From Halocatena halophila (GTDB taxonomy: Archaea; Halobacteriota; Halobacteria; Halobacteriales; Haloarculaceae): DNA of 64,000 nucleotides. The position numbers and the translations under genes are program-made. Positions 34,010-43,200 of this stretch are shown piece by piece (the stretch's first letter is position 1; every line of letters starts with the position of its first letter). Under the pieces are notes generated by a model. It had not been told where the DNA came from and made no database searches. It saw only the letters and a list, made by a program, of their open reading frames with translations. The DNA lies in NCBI GenBank assembly GCA_027563145.1, contig CP071306.1, forward strand, positions 1,798,001 to 1,862,000. The letters run 5' to 3'.

Positions 34010-34026
34010 CACCACCTAAAGTGGTG
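34010..34026 (-). promoter_or_regulatory. Inverted repeat over the hjc TATA region
   Basis: The arms caccac and gtggtg flank ctaaa, giving a six-base inverted repeat. Read on the minus strand it includes ctttagg, a TATA-like core centred about 27 bases upstream of the hjc ATG. A repressor bound here could block the promoter. Confidence 0.4.
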
Positions 34027-34373
34027 GCGGTCGCAACCGCACGAAGGCACTGGATTCCTTTAGGGCGATTAAAGCATTTAGAATTATTAATAATTATGTT
34101 TATCACGATGGGAGCCAATCAGTGAGATACGCCATGATGGAGTACACAGACACCGAGAACATCGGCGCACCGGCGGTTCCGCTACTGAACGGCGACGACA
34201 GCATCGAAACGATGGGCGAGATCGTCTGGCGACAGTAACTACCCTGCTTTGCCTGCAGTCCGTCCCACTGGTTACCAGTTGATAGAGCAATCTACACCGG
34301 ATGTGTTATTACACCGAATAGCGGTCCTGCTTTTCGAGCTGTATCAGCGTGTTCAATCCGAATTGTCTTCCTG
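34027..34373. other. Gene-poor AT-rich interval
   Basis: The 382 bases between hjc and the zinc-ribbon gene hold AT-rich stretches (attattaataattatg near 34083-34099), one doubtful short frame at 34134-34238 and no recognised RNA or mobile element. Confidence 0.5.
34134..34238 (+). CDS. Possible short protein or gene remnant
   Basis: An ATG at 34134 opens a 34-codon frame ending at 34238. Its translation (MMEYTDTENIGAPAVPLLNG, then DDSIETMGEIVWRQ) has haloarchaeal composition: acidic, GC-rich third positions, in contrast to the AT-rich DNA around it. The frame also stays open upstream to about 34083. This could be an intact microprotein or the 3' end of a decayed gene. I recognise no family. 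Confidence 0.3.
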   Translation: MMEYTDTENIGAPAVPLLNGDDSIETMGEIVWRQ

Positions 34374-34697
34374 TTACAATTTCTCAGTAATCGGGGCAAA
34401 CGAGGTTAATTGGTGAACTGGGCGAGTGAGATACCAGTATATAGAAAGAAAGATGAGTAGCAATCCGCTGATGAGCAGGATCGGCTCGCCAATCCCGCTT
34501 GAAAACCCTGAGAAGACAAGCAAGAAAAGGCCAATTACAAACCCGAGGCGGCGACCAGCACGACCACGAATCGTGTATAGTTTTGATGTACAGTCTGAAC
34601 ATACATGTGCTGATTCATCAATAACGGAGCGACAGCCACCACACACATAGTCTCCTTCGTGAGTCTTTATTCTCTCCCGATTTTGGTTTTTACCCAT
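34374..34697 (-). CDS. Zinc-ribbon membrane protein
   Basis: The 107-residue protein has an N-terminal zinc ribbon (Cys19, Cys22, Cys33, Cys36 in YVCGGC and HVCSDC) followed by two hydrophobic segments (LGFVIGLFLLVFSGF and ILLISGLLLIFLSIYWYL). It would sit in the membrane with the ribbon on the cytoplasmic side. Related two-TM zinc-ribbon proteins are common in haloarchaea without known function. A longer start at 34745 is possible, but the Met at 34697 is preferred. It is lysine-richer and AT-richer than the core genes. Confidence 0.7.
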   Translation of the reverse strand: MGKNQNRERIKTHEGDYVCGGCRSVIDESAHVCSDCTSKLYTIRGRAGRRLGFVIGLFLLVFSGFSSGIGEPILLISGLLLIFLSIYWYLTRPVHQLTSFAPITEKL

Positions 34698-34900
34698 CAG
34701 CTGTCGCAACAGAAGAATGTCTATTATGTCCATGATGAATAGCAATTATTTACAAAATATATATGTTTTGGTCACACGGCTCACAGCATGTCTCACAGGT
34801 CCCAGTGATCGCTTGACGGGGAATCAGTGGTCCAATCACAAGGTGTTTGTTTACTGGCGGGTACGCACTCCCATGGAGCAACACAGCGGGGGGTGGACCG

Positions 34901-35140
34901 ATGCCTGATCCGTTTTCGCAGACACCAAATTTCAGAAAGTTCGCGCTGTATCGCCACGACGACAGTTCTGGCGTCTCCGGAACGGGTGTCGTTGCGTACG
35001 GGGTTCAGTTCCCGCCACCGAACGGCAAATGTGTCGTCGGCTGGACTACCGACGTTGGAAGTGTCGGCGTCTACGACAACATCGAGGATGTACAGGCGAT
35101 TCACGGCCACGAAGGCGGCACCGACGTGATCTGGGAGTGA
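34901..35140 (+). CDS. Small conserved protein
   Basis: The 79-residue protein starts MPDPFSQTPNFRKFALYRHD and has the core SGVSGTGVVAYGVQFPPPNG, TTDVGSVGVYDNIEDVQAIHGHEG. This resembles a small family seen in bacteria, phages and haloarchaea (a FALYR...DVSGVSGTGVV...AVYDSIEDVEAIHGH pattern from memory). Function is unknown. Earlier in-frame TTG/ATG starts lack family-like sequence, so the ATG at 34901 is preferred. Confidence 0.65.
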   Translation: MPDPFSQTPNFRKFALYRHDDSSGVSGTGVVAYGVQFPPPNGKCVVGWTTDVGSVGVYDNIEDVQAIHGHEGGTDVIWE

Positions 35141-35167
35141 GATCTCCCATTTCTTAAAAATTTCCAG

Positions 35168-35296
35168 ATGGTTCTGTGTGAATATTGTAGTGGGTGGCTG
35201 AGCACGGTGTTTCTTGCGAGCGAGTTGGCTGACTACATGACCGGCGAATCGCTCCTGGTTGATGGTGGCCTGATCAACTGCGAATACATCTCATGA
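35168..35296 (+). pseudogene. 3' remnant of a short-chain dehydrogenase gene
   Basis: The frame ends STVFLASELADYMTGESLLV, then DGGLINCEYIS and a stop. This is the standard C-terminus of SDR enzymes (FLASDxAxYVTGxxLxVDGG). Nothing upstream continues the protein: the in-frame sequence before about 35204 reads MVLCEYCSGWL, unlike any SDR, and the Rossmann motif and catalytic YxxxK are absent. It is a truncated leftover, implying past deletion or insertion in this strip. Confidence 0.75.
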
Positions 35297-35326
35297 ATCA
35301 ATCCAGCATTTGTGGCTCCGGGACAC

Positions 35327-35332
35327 TTTATA
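35327..35332 (+). promoter_or_regulatory. TATA-like box before the secreted peptide gene
   Basis: The segment tttata (within gacactttatacacc) lies about 85 bases before the ATG at 35414, which would give a leader of roughly 55 bases. Confidence 0.4.
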
Positions 35333-35413
35333 CACCACTCGACAGCACCTAGCACCACTGGGAATCGAATCACACACAATCGGGTGCTGTGATTGACCCC
35401 AGCCATACGAACC

Positions 35414-35638
35414 ATGACAACGAAACTCCGAACCGCACTAACCGCATTGTTGCTGTTGGGATTGCTCGCTGGCGCTACGGGACCCGCTGTGGCAGAAACA
35501 ACCGAAATAAACAGTGGCGAGACGACGGTCGTCTCGGACAATGATCTCATCGAGCTTGATCACGTTGCAAACAACATCAGTGTTAACGTCCTCGGCGTGC
35601 AAGTTGACGACAGCGAAGCCAGTCTGCTGTCATCGTAA
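35414..35638 (+). CDS. Small secreted peptide precursor
   Basis: The 74-residue protein has a classical Sec signal: positively charged TTKLR, a hydrophobic stretch TALTALLLLGLLAGA, and an AxA cleavage site PAVAET. The mature part would be about 46 residues, acidic, with no cysteine: INSGETTVVSDNDLIEL, then DHVANNISVNVLGVQVDDSE. No family was recognised. The small secreted size is compatible with a halocin-like, structural or signalling peptide, but there is no evidence for any of these. No immunity or transporter gene is adjacent. Confidence 0.6.
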   Translation: MTTKLRTALTALLLLGLLAGATGPAVAETTEINSGETTVVSDNDLIELDHVANNISVNVLGVQVDDSEASLLSS

Positions 35639-35733
35639 CGAAACTGGTTCATTTTTTCACGTTCTACTGGATAGAATCCAGCTTACATCGAACGCGTACC
35701 ACATTCTGACGAAGAAGGTAGAGAGGGCGACAT

Positions 35734-35741
35734 TCTCTTAA
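35734..35741 (+). promoter_or_regulatory. TATA-like box of the Nudix gene
   Basis: The segment tcttaacc is about 27 bases before the ATG at 35765. Confidence 0.35.
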
Positions 35742-35764
35742 CCCAGGGTGGAGTATCAATCGAT

Positions 35765-36199
35765 ATGATTGAGGCCACGAGCGCCGGAGCAATCTTGTTC
35801 CGTGATACACGTGGCCGTCGAGAGTATCTGCTCCTTAAAAGCCGCACCGGTGATTGGGAGTTTCCCAAGGGCGGCGTCGAGGGCTCTGAGGAATTACAGC
35901 AGACGGCCATTCGCGAAGTCGGCGAGGAAGCGGGCATCGACGACATTCGACTCATCGACGGTTTCAGAGAAGATTACGACTACGTCTTTCAGGCGGGCAA
36001 CGACACGATTCACAAGACAGTCCACCTGTTCATCGCCAAGTCGTTCGAGGCGAGCGCGGAGCTCTCCTCCGAACACAACGATCTCCAGTGGCGAGACTAC
36101 GACCAGGCGATCAATACCCTGACACAGGACGGGCCACGGGTAGTGCTCAGACACGCCCACGAGTTTCTCAACAACGGAGGGCTCCACGGGGAACTGTAG
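35765..36199 (+). CDS. Nudix hydrolase, Ap4A-hydrolase-like
   Basis: The 144-residue protein has a complete Nudix box at residues 36-58 (G..... E at 42, RE at 50-51, EE at 54-55, G57), the Mg-binding loop of the family. The preceding segment EYLLLKSRTGDWEFPKGGVE and the later YDYVFQ...HKTVHLFIAK resemble bis(5'-nucleosyl)-tetraphosphatases. The substrate may be a dinucleoside polyphosphate or another capped or oxidised nucleotide. Confidence 0.88.
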   Translation: MIEATSAGAILFRDTRGRREYLLLKSRTGDWEFPKGGVEGSEELQQTAIREVGEEAGIDDIRLIDGFREDYDYVFQAGNDTIHKTVHLFIAKSFEASAELSSEHNDLQWRDYDQAINTLTQDGPRVVLRHAHEFLNNGGLHGEL

Positions 36200-36257
36200 A
36201 CTCCCCTGGCGAGCCCAAACGGTCTTTGGCGTCCACGTCAATGACTCCGACAGCGCC

Positions 36258-37289
36258 GTGTCTGAGTTTCCGTTCGAACTCCGCGTCTGTCAGTGGGCCG
36301 AACGAGCCTGGCCGCCAGCGAACGCCACGGCAGACGCTGCGATCGTCGCCAGACAGCTTGGCACCCGCAACCGTCGGTGGGACACGATCGTCGTCGAGAG
36401 CACCGACGAGAAACTTCGATCTCGCGCGCGATTTGGTCGTCAGCGTCTCAACGAGCTCCAGCTGTTCGTGCTCACCAACGCGCCCGAATCGTGGTGCTAC
36501 TACCGGGATGCGCTGGCAGATCCCCCGACTAGCTGGCGGTATATCCGCGAGACGATCAACGAGGCCGCCGATCGAGCCGTTCTGGATCGGCGCAAACGGG
36601 GCGGTCGCATCGAGATAAGGCAAAAATGGCCGTATCCAGACTGGATCGATGGGCTCGTGGCGATCGAAAACAAGCCCGATCTCACTGCGAGCGCGGCCGA
36701 TCAGCTCACAGAACAGCTGGAGTTTGACGTTGCGCTCGGGCTTGCAGACACCGTCTGGGTGGCAACCGAGACAACCAATGAACGCGTCGAACCAGTGTTG
36801 TTGGAGTCACTGCCGGTTGCGGCTGGTATCCTCACGTTCGATTGGAACGAAACCCCGCCAGCAACGGTCTCCTGGCGACCACGACGATTGAGAGAATCGA
36901 CGGGAACACGGATTCTAGAACGTGGTGTGGCCGATGAACACACCCAGCGGGCCGCCCGATTCGAGTACGTAGCGAAAGATTGGCTCCGTTTGAAACGGCT
37001 TGCGATCGCCGAGCGAGCCTACGAACGGGGCTGGCGCAGCTACATCGAATCAGTGCGCCCTGACTGTCGGTGGTTTACACTTTCACCAGGTGATGTTCGG
37101 GAGATGCCTGACTGTCGTGCACTTGAGCGGTCGCCCACGCCACAGCACTGTCGACAGCACTGTCAGGCGTTCGAACCCGAACCGCCAGGATGGCGAACAC
37201 AGGGCTGGCCGATCAATGGTGGGCCAGGGGCGGCCATCAAGCGACTGCTCGACCGTCGGCGTCGCCGTCACCGCCCCGGTCTGGAGTGA
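36258..37289 (+). CDS. Haloarchaeal DUF5787-like protein, putative PD-(D/E)XK nuclease
   Basis: The 343-residue protein opens with SEFPFELRVCQWAERAWPP. The middle shows a nuclease-like pattern: PDWIDGLVAIENKPD, with an ExK at Glu137/Lys139 and preceding aspartates, then a helix with conserved Q (AADQLTEQLEFDVAL). The C-terminal part has Cys270, Cys286, Cys298 and Cys302, which could hold Zn or an Fe-S cluster as in Cas4/AddB nucleases. The family (DUF5787 from memory) is haloarchaea-wide. Nuclease activity is inference. The GTG at 36258 is the best start. The convergent DUF5797-like gene ends seven bases away. Confidence 0.75.
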   Translation: MSEFPFELRVCQWAERAWPPANATADAAIVARQLGTRNRRWDTIVVESTDEKLRSRARFGRQRLNELQLFVLTNAPESWCYYRDALADPPTSWRYIRETINEAADRAVLDRRKRGGRIEIRQKWPYPDWIDGLVAIENKPDLTASAADQLTEQLEFDVALGLADTVWVATETTNERVEPVLLESLPVAAGILTFDWNETPPATVSWRPRRLRESTGTRILERGVADEHTQRAARFEYVAKDWLRLKRLAIAERAYERGWRSYIESVRPDCRWFTLSPGDVREMPDCRALERSPTPQHCRQHCQAFEPEPPGWRTQGWPINGGPGAAIKRLLDRRRRRHRPGLE

Positions 37290-37296
37290 TGATGGC

Positions 37297-37767
37297 TCAT
37301 TCGATCCGCTCGATCTCTAGCTCCGATCGATCGATGGCGAGTTTAAACAGCGGCACAGTCGACTGCTCGGTGGTAACGATCCCTCGGTCCTGGAGCTTTC
37401 TGAGTGCCGTTCGTACCGAATCGACATCAGTCTCGTCGCCTGTCGCCTCCACGTCATGCAAGACGGAAACGACGCTCTGGGCCGATTCGTCGGGCCCGGC
37501 GAGCACGTCGGCGATCGTTGCCTGCAACGGCGGAACCGATACGGCCGTATCATCGGTTTCGACGCCGACGATCGATGCCGCCTCCGGAGTCGCCCTGATC
37601 AGGCTGTTTTCGTCGCGGTAGTAGTACTCCTTGAGCTCGGATTCGAGATACTGGTGAATCTCGCTTCCACTATCGATCCCCCAGCGCTCCTGGAGTTCTT
37701 TGTTCTTCGTTGGTTGCAACTCGACGATATCGGCCAATCGCTCTTTGGCTTGGTCTGAGAGGGACAC
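37297..37767 (-). CDS. Winged-helix protein (DUF5797-like)
   Basis: The 156-residue protein has helical N-terminal residues SLSDQAKERLADIVELQPTK, a likely winged helix (KNKELQERWGIDSGSEIHQYL, then YYYRDENSLIRATPEA), and a second helix-strand unit (SVRTALRKLQDRGIVTTEQ). It resembles haloarchaeal DUF5797. A DNA- or RNA-binding regulatory role is likely but unproven. It is convergent with the putative nuclease at 36258-37289. Confidence 0.75.
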   Translation of the reverse strand: MSLSDQAKERLADIVELQPTKNKELQERWGIDSGSEIHQYLESELKEYYYRDENSLIRATPEAASIVGVETDDTAVSVPPLQATIADVLAGPDESAQSVVSVLHDVEATGDETDVDSVRTALRKLQDRGIVTTEQSTVPLFKLAIDRSELEIERIE

Positions 37768-37818
37768 TGCATCCCACTACACAACCCGGATACATCCTGA
37801 TTGCGACATCGGTTGTGT

Positions 37819-38856
37819 TCACTCGGTGGCGACCGATTGGCGGGCTGATTCGACCCAGCCGTCGATGTTCTCGGCGATATACTCTTTCGAGCCGAGTGCA
37901 CCTCCCACGCCAACGGCAACGATAAACGAGAGCGCAAGCGCACCCGCGACTGCCGTGGTGACAATCACCAACAGCGTACTCAGTATACCCGCATCGAAGC
38001 CGGCTGTCTGGAGCGCGATCGTTACCACGAGATAGTAGACGAATCCTTTCACCGCGATTGAGCCGGCGCGAGCAAACGAACTGGCTTCGCTGGCGATCAC
38101 TGCACCAAGCCAATCACCCAGCCAGATGCCCACGAGTAACACCACTGCACCGCCAATGAGCTGGGGCACATACTGCGTTATCGTCGAGAGCATCGAGGAA
38201 AGGACGCCAATGTTGAGCGCGTCGGCAGCCGCCAGCAGCGCGACAATATACACATACAATGCGACGAGTCGTCCAATGAGCCAGCCAAACGACCGATCTC
38301 CCGTCAGCTTTTCGAGCGGCGTTCCCGCTAGCTCTGCGTCGATCCCCATCCCATCGAGAAGATCGACGATCACGTCCTCGAGGAGCCGACCAACGATCAC
38401 ACCCACGACGAGAACGAGTGCCGCACCGAATAGCACCGGCAAGTAGGCACCGATATCTGAGAGCAGTTCCGTCACGATCCGAATCCGAAGAATATCGGCC
38501 GCCGAAACGACCGCGAGATAGTAGACGTAGTAGGTGATGAGCGTGCCGACAGCACTCGCAATTCCGGCCGTATCCGTGGGTGCTCGCCCAGCTGTGTCGC
38601 CGCCGGGCTGATCAGCTTCTTCGCTGGCTGATCGATCGCCTGGAGTAACGCGCCCGAGGTCGGCCCGAGAAAGCATCCGCGTCACGATCCTTCCGAGGAA
38701 TTTTCCAACGATCCAGCCCACGAGCAAAACGAACAACGCACCGATGAGCCGCGGTACGTACGCGACAATTTCGACGATCGTTGCTCCGATCGCACTTGTA
38801 TCACTCAACTGGAGAATGTCCTGCGCTATATACTGAATTTTCGAATTTATTGTCAT
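37819..38856 (-). CDS. TM-helix repeat membrane protein (mechanosensitive-channel-like)
   Basis: The 345-residue membrane protein is built from repeated helices with the pattern YVPRLIGALFVLLVGWIVGKFLGR. This recurs as LPVLFGAALVLVVGVIVGRLLED and as YVPQLIGGAVVLLVGIWLGDWLG. It is the conserved TM-helix family (CmpX/TM_helix) related to MscS-type channels. The MscS beta-domain is not present, so channel activity is uncertain. Three to four repeats are visible, separated by acidic loops. Confidence 0.82.
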   Translation of the reverse strand: MTINSKIQYIAQDILQLSDTSAIGATIVEIVAYVPRLIGALFVLLVGWIVGKFLGRIVTRMLSRADLGRVTPGDRSASEEADQPGGDTAGRAPTDTAGIASAVGTLITYYVYYLAVVSAADILRIRIVTELLSDIGAYLPVLFGAALVLVVGVIVGRLLEDVIVDLLDGMGIDAELAGTPLEKLTGDRSFGWLIGRLVALYVYIVALLAAADALNIGVLSSMLSTITQYVPQLIGGAVVLLVGIWLGDWLGAVIASEASSFARAGSIAVKGFVYYLVVTIALQTAGFDAGILSTLLVIVTTAVAGALALSFIVAVGVGGALGSKEYIAENIDGWVESARQSVATE

Positions 38857-39010
38857 TGTTCTGTTTCGTTATATCCGACGATTCGCTTCGTGTGAATGGC
38901 GAATACGTCGATATAACTGTTTGAACCTCTCCATTATGAAATGTGGTGGTGGACACTCGAAAATAGTGGTAGAAAACTGAAATAAGGCGCGAAAATGCAG
39001 ATGAGTTTGG

Positions 39011-39877
39011 TTACAGTTCGACGACCGCGCCGGCGTACAACACGACGACGAGGAAGATCCAGACCACATCGACGAAGTGCCAGTACATCGAGACGGTACT
39101 GACCGAGACGTGTCGTTCCTGGGAGTACTGCCCGTAGAGCGCGCGAACGAAGACGATTCCGAGCAACACGGCACCGAGCGAGACGTGGAGCCCGTGCAGT
39201 CCGGTGAGTCCGAAAAAGGCACTTGAGAAAACGCCACCGGTGAGCGTTAGCTCTCCGTGGCTGATGAACTCGTAGTACTCATACACCTGTCCACCAATGA
39301 AGATGACCCCGAGAACGAGCGTCACGAACAGCAGCTTCACGAATCGAGAGTGATTACCCTTCAACAGCGCGTGATGAGCGAAGTGGAGGGTGAAACTGCT
39401 TATGATCAGGATCACCGTGTTGGCGATCACGAGCGTGCCGAGTAGGCCGTGTGGAATGTGTGCACTCGCCCAGCTCGTGCCAGTGCGAACGAAAAAGTAA
39501 TAGACGAACCCGGCACCGAACGTGGCGATTTCGCTGCCGAGGAAGAACAACATTCCCATGCGCAGCCCGCGCCCGCTGGATTCTGTCGCTTCGCCGCTCC
39601 AGAAATCGACGATAAACGCGTGATACAACCAGCCGTACAGTCCAATCAGGAACACGAGCGTGGCACCGACGAAAACGCCCGGCCCGGCGAGTGGCCCTAC
39701 GAGTGGCTCTTCTCCGTGTCCAAGGAGATACAGTGCAGCACCGATGTAGAGCCCAGCAGCCCCGATTGCCGCGATGAAGGGCCACCAGCTCGCCTCACCG
39801 AATCCCCGCGGCCAGTCCTCGACTGCGGGCAAATGATGGTGGTGGTCACCGTGCTCTTCGGAACTCTCCATTGCCAT
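39011..39877 (-). CDS. coxC: Cytochrome c oxidase subunit III
   Basis: The 288-residue seven-TM protein is subunit III of a haem-copper oxidase. A histidine-rich acidic N-terminus (EEHGDHHHHLPAVED) is followed by GLRMGMLFFLGSEIATFGAGFVYYF. Further markers are HFAHHALLKG, TGLHGLHVSLGA and VSMYWHFVDVVWIFLVVVLY, which match the family closely. It does not pump protons itself but stabilises the catalytic subunit. Subunits I and II are not in this window, so it must assemble with products of another locus. The ATG at 39877 begins MAMESSEEHGDHH. Confidence 0.93.
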   Translation of the reverse strand: MAMESSEEHGDHHHHLPAVEDWPRGFGEASWWPFIAAIGAAGLYIGAALYLLGHGEEPLVGPLAGPGVFVGATLVFLIGLYGWLYHAFIVDFWSGEATESSGRGLRMGMLFFLGSEIATFGAGFVYYFFVRTGTSWASAHIPHGLLGTLVIANTVILIISSFTLHFAHHALLKGNHSRFVKLLFVTLVLGVIFIGGQVYEYYEFISHGELTLTGGVFSSAFFGLTGLHGLHVSLGAVLLGIVFVRALYGQYSQERHVSVSTVSMYWHFVDVVWIFLVVVLYAGAVVEL

Positions 39878-40289
39878 ACCCCCGCTTTTGGGCGCGACGG
39901 CAAAAAGCCTCTCAAACGTCACAGCGAGGCAACTTTCGACAGAACCGTTCAAATCGGGTGCACTGGTGAAAAATGGCTCACTGGACCAAGAGCCTGGGGA
40001 GGGGCACCAACCTCCCGAACCACTGACCATGAACCGCTGAATGCACGAAGTAGACAACGCGGGGAAAGCCGGTGTGGCTCTCCTAATCCACTAGCGTGTG
40101 TCTAGGATTGCTCGTCCGTCGGTGTGTCCTGGAATATCCTCCCGGAGCGCAACGCGCTTCATTCGTAGGTATCTCACACAATAATAAAAATGTTGCTACA
40201 GTTGATAATATGAATATAAAAGTTAATGATGGGAATGTGGCAATAAAAAGAACCGATATCAGTACCGACAGGCAGGCTGTGGCGTGTTT
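39878..40289. other. 412-base interval upstream of coxC
   Basis: No protein frame with convincing codon use is seen. There is a six-base hairpin, gggagg (39997-40002) and cctccc (40011-40016), and AT-rich sequence near 40180-40250 at the 3' side of gltB. No tRNA- or box C/D-like RNA was found by eye. Confidence 0.4.
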
Positions 40290-43200
40290 TCAGTCGGCAC
40301 CGCCCCTGATGGGCGCGGTGTCCTCACAGAGGGGTGTTGAGCTGTCTGGCAGATCAGAGCGCACATCTTCTGACTCGCGGTTTGCGATCACGTCGGCGTA
40401 GGCGTCGGGCATCACTTTCACGAAGTTGTCGATCGCCGCTTCGAAGTTCTCGAGGATCGCCTCTCCTCTGTCGCTATCGGTGTAGGCCACGTGATTTTCG
40501 ATCAGCCGGCGCACCATGCGTTTGTCTTTCTCATCAAGCTCGCGCGTCGTCGAGATCATACCGCGGTTGACGCGGTCATCGAACGTGTCGTTCCGATCGA
40601 GGACGTACGCGACACCGCCGGACATGCCCGCCGCGAAGTTTCTCCCGGTTTCGCCGAGCACTGCGACGACGCCGCCGGTCATATACTCACAGCCGTGATC
40701 GCCAACGCTTTCCACGACGGCCTTGACCCCGGAGTTTCTGACGGCAAAGCGTTCGCCGGCCATGCCGTTGATGTAACACTCGCCGTCAGTTGCGCCATAG
40801 AGCGCGACGTTGCCGATTAGCGTGTTGTCTTCTGGCTCGAACGGTGCGTCAGGTGGCGTCGACACGATGAGCTTCCCGCCCGATAGCCCTTTTCCGACGT
40901 AATCGTTGGCAGTGCCGGTCAGTGCCATCGTCACTCCGCGCGGGACGAACGCCCCGAAGCTCTGTCCGGCAATGCCATCGAAATCGACGGTGATGGTATC
41001 GTCGTCCAGCCCGCCCGGCCCGTACTCGCTAGAGAGCGTATAGCCCAACAGGGCACCGACTGCACGATGTGAGTTATCGATGGTCGCATCGATGTACACC
41101 GGCTCTTCGTTTTCGATCGCTGGCGTTGCCAGTTCGATTAGTTCATGATCGAGCGCTTCGTCCACGTCGTGTGACTGCCCGGCCGTTTTCGTTCGTGGCC
41201 CGTCCGTCTCTGCGAGGATCGCTCCAAGATCGAGATGGCGCGCCTTCTCGTGGGTTACGTCCTCGCGCTGTCGGAGGTGTTCGACCCGGCCGATCATCGA
41301 TTCGAGCGTTGCAAAGCCGAGCTCGGCCATGATCTCACGGAGCTCCTGGGCGATGAACGTCATGTAGTTGATCACGTGCTGTGGCTCGCCGGGGAACCGC
41401 TCGCGGAGCGATTCCGTCTGGGTGGCCACGCCGACCGGACACGTGTTCTCGTGGCACTGTCGTGCCATCACACAGCCGGAGGTGACGAGACTCGACGTGC
41501 CAAAGACGTACTCTTCTGCGCCGAGCAACGCGGCAACGGCCACGTCACGGCCCGTTTTCATGCCACCGTCGGCCGTTACCGTGATTCGCGAACGGAGCCC
41601 GGTGTGAGAGAGCAGCTGGTTCGCCTCTGCGAGCCCAAGCTCCCATGGGAGCCCGGCACTTTTGATCGAGGTTTTCGGCGACGCACCGGTCCCACCGGAG
41701 TGTCCCGAAATGTGAACGACATCAGCCTTTGCCTTGGCGACCCCGGCCGCTATCGTTCCGATTCCGGCCTCAGAAACCAGCTTCACGTTGATGTCGGCCT
41801 CGGGATTGGCGGTTTTGAGGTCGTGAATCAGCTGCTTGAGGTCCTCAATCGAGTAGATGTCGTGGAGTGGTGGCGGCGAGATTAGCCCCACGCCCGGCGT
41901 CGAACAGCGAACGTGTGCAATCATCTCGTTTACCTTCTCGCCGGGGAGATGGCCACCTTCGCCAGGTTTCGAACCCTGTGCCATTTTGATCTGGATCTCA
42001 TCTGCCGACGCGAGATACGCACTCGTCACGCCGAATCGGCCGGATGCAACCTGCTTGACGTTGCACTCCTTTTCGGTGTCGAATCGTTCGGGGGGCTCGC
42101 CGCCCTCGCCGGTGTTCGATTTCCCGCCGAGACGGTTCATGGCGATGGCGTTGTTCTCGTGGGCTTCGGGCGAGAGCGAGCCAAGACTCATCGCTGCCGT
42201 CCCAAATCGGGTAACGATCTCGTGGACGGGTTCGACCTCCTCGATCGGAATCGGCTCGCGATCGCTGTTGAATTCGAGCAGTCCACGGAGCGTCTGGAGG
42301 CTCTCGTTCTGCTCGTTGATCTGGGCGGCAAACTCCTGGTAGGTTTCGTAGTCGCCGTTTCGGACAGATTTTTGGAGCGTCCGGACCGTCTGTGGATTCC
42401 ACTGGTGGGTCATTCCTGACGAGCGGTGCTCGAATTCGCCCTGGCGCTCTAGCGAGGCGCTCTTCTCGCCGTCGGGAAATGCCACGTCGAACCGCCGGCG
42501 CAAGTCTCGTTCGACCCCATCGATTCCGATCCCGCCAGTGCGTGCGGTGGTTCCCTCGAAGTATTCGGCGACGAACGCAGCGTCCAGTCCGACCGCCTCG
42601 AAGATCTGCGCACCACGGTAGCTCTCGACGGTCGAAATTCCCATCTTGGCCATCGTTTTCAACAGGCCGTCTTCGAGCGCAGTGAGATAGGACTCAATCG
42701 CCGTCTCCAGGTCGGCCCCGTCCGGGCCGGCGACGACATCCTCGATCGTCTGGAACGCGAGATACGGATTGACTGCCCCCGCCCCGTAGCCCACGAGCGT
42801 CGCCATCTGGTGGACGGTCCGTGGATCGCCCGATTCGACGACAATTCCAACCCGATTTCGCTGGCCGGTACGGACGAGATGATGGTGGACGGCACCCGTC
42901 GCGAGCAGGCTCGGAATCGCAAGCCGGTCCGGTCCAGCGTTTCGATCCGAGAGAACGACGATGTCGTGGTCATCTGCTCGATCGCTCACCTGTTCGCGAA
43001 CGGCCTCGATGGCGCGTTCGAGCGACGTCTCCGGATCGAACGTGATATCGACGACAGTGCTCGAGATTGTGCCATCGAGTTCGGCGATTGCAGCCATTTC
43101 AGCGTCCGTGAGAAACGGCGAGTCAATCACCAGCTGTTGTGCGTGTGCGGGAGACTCATCGAGGAGATTCCGCTGTTCGCCTAGCCGGCACTCCATCGAG

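Noticed and set aside
39997..40016. Hairpin in the coxC upstream region taken as an RNA gene
   Set aside because: Only six pairs, no conserved box motif and no promoter pointing at it.
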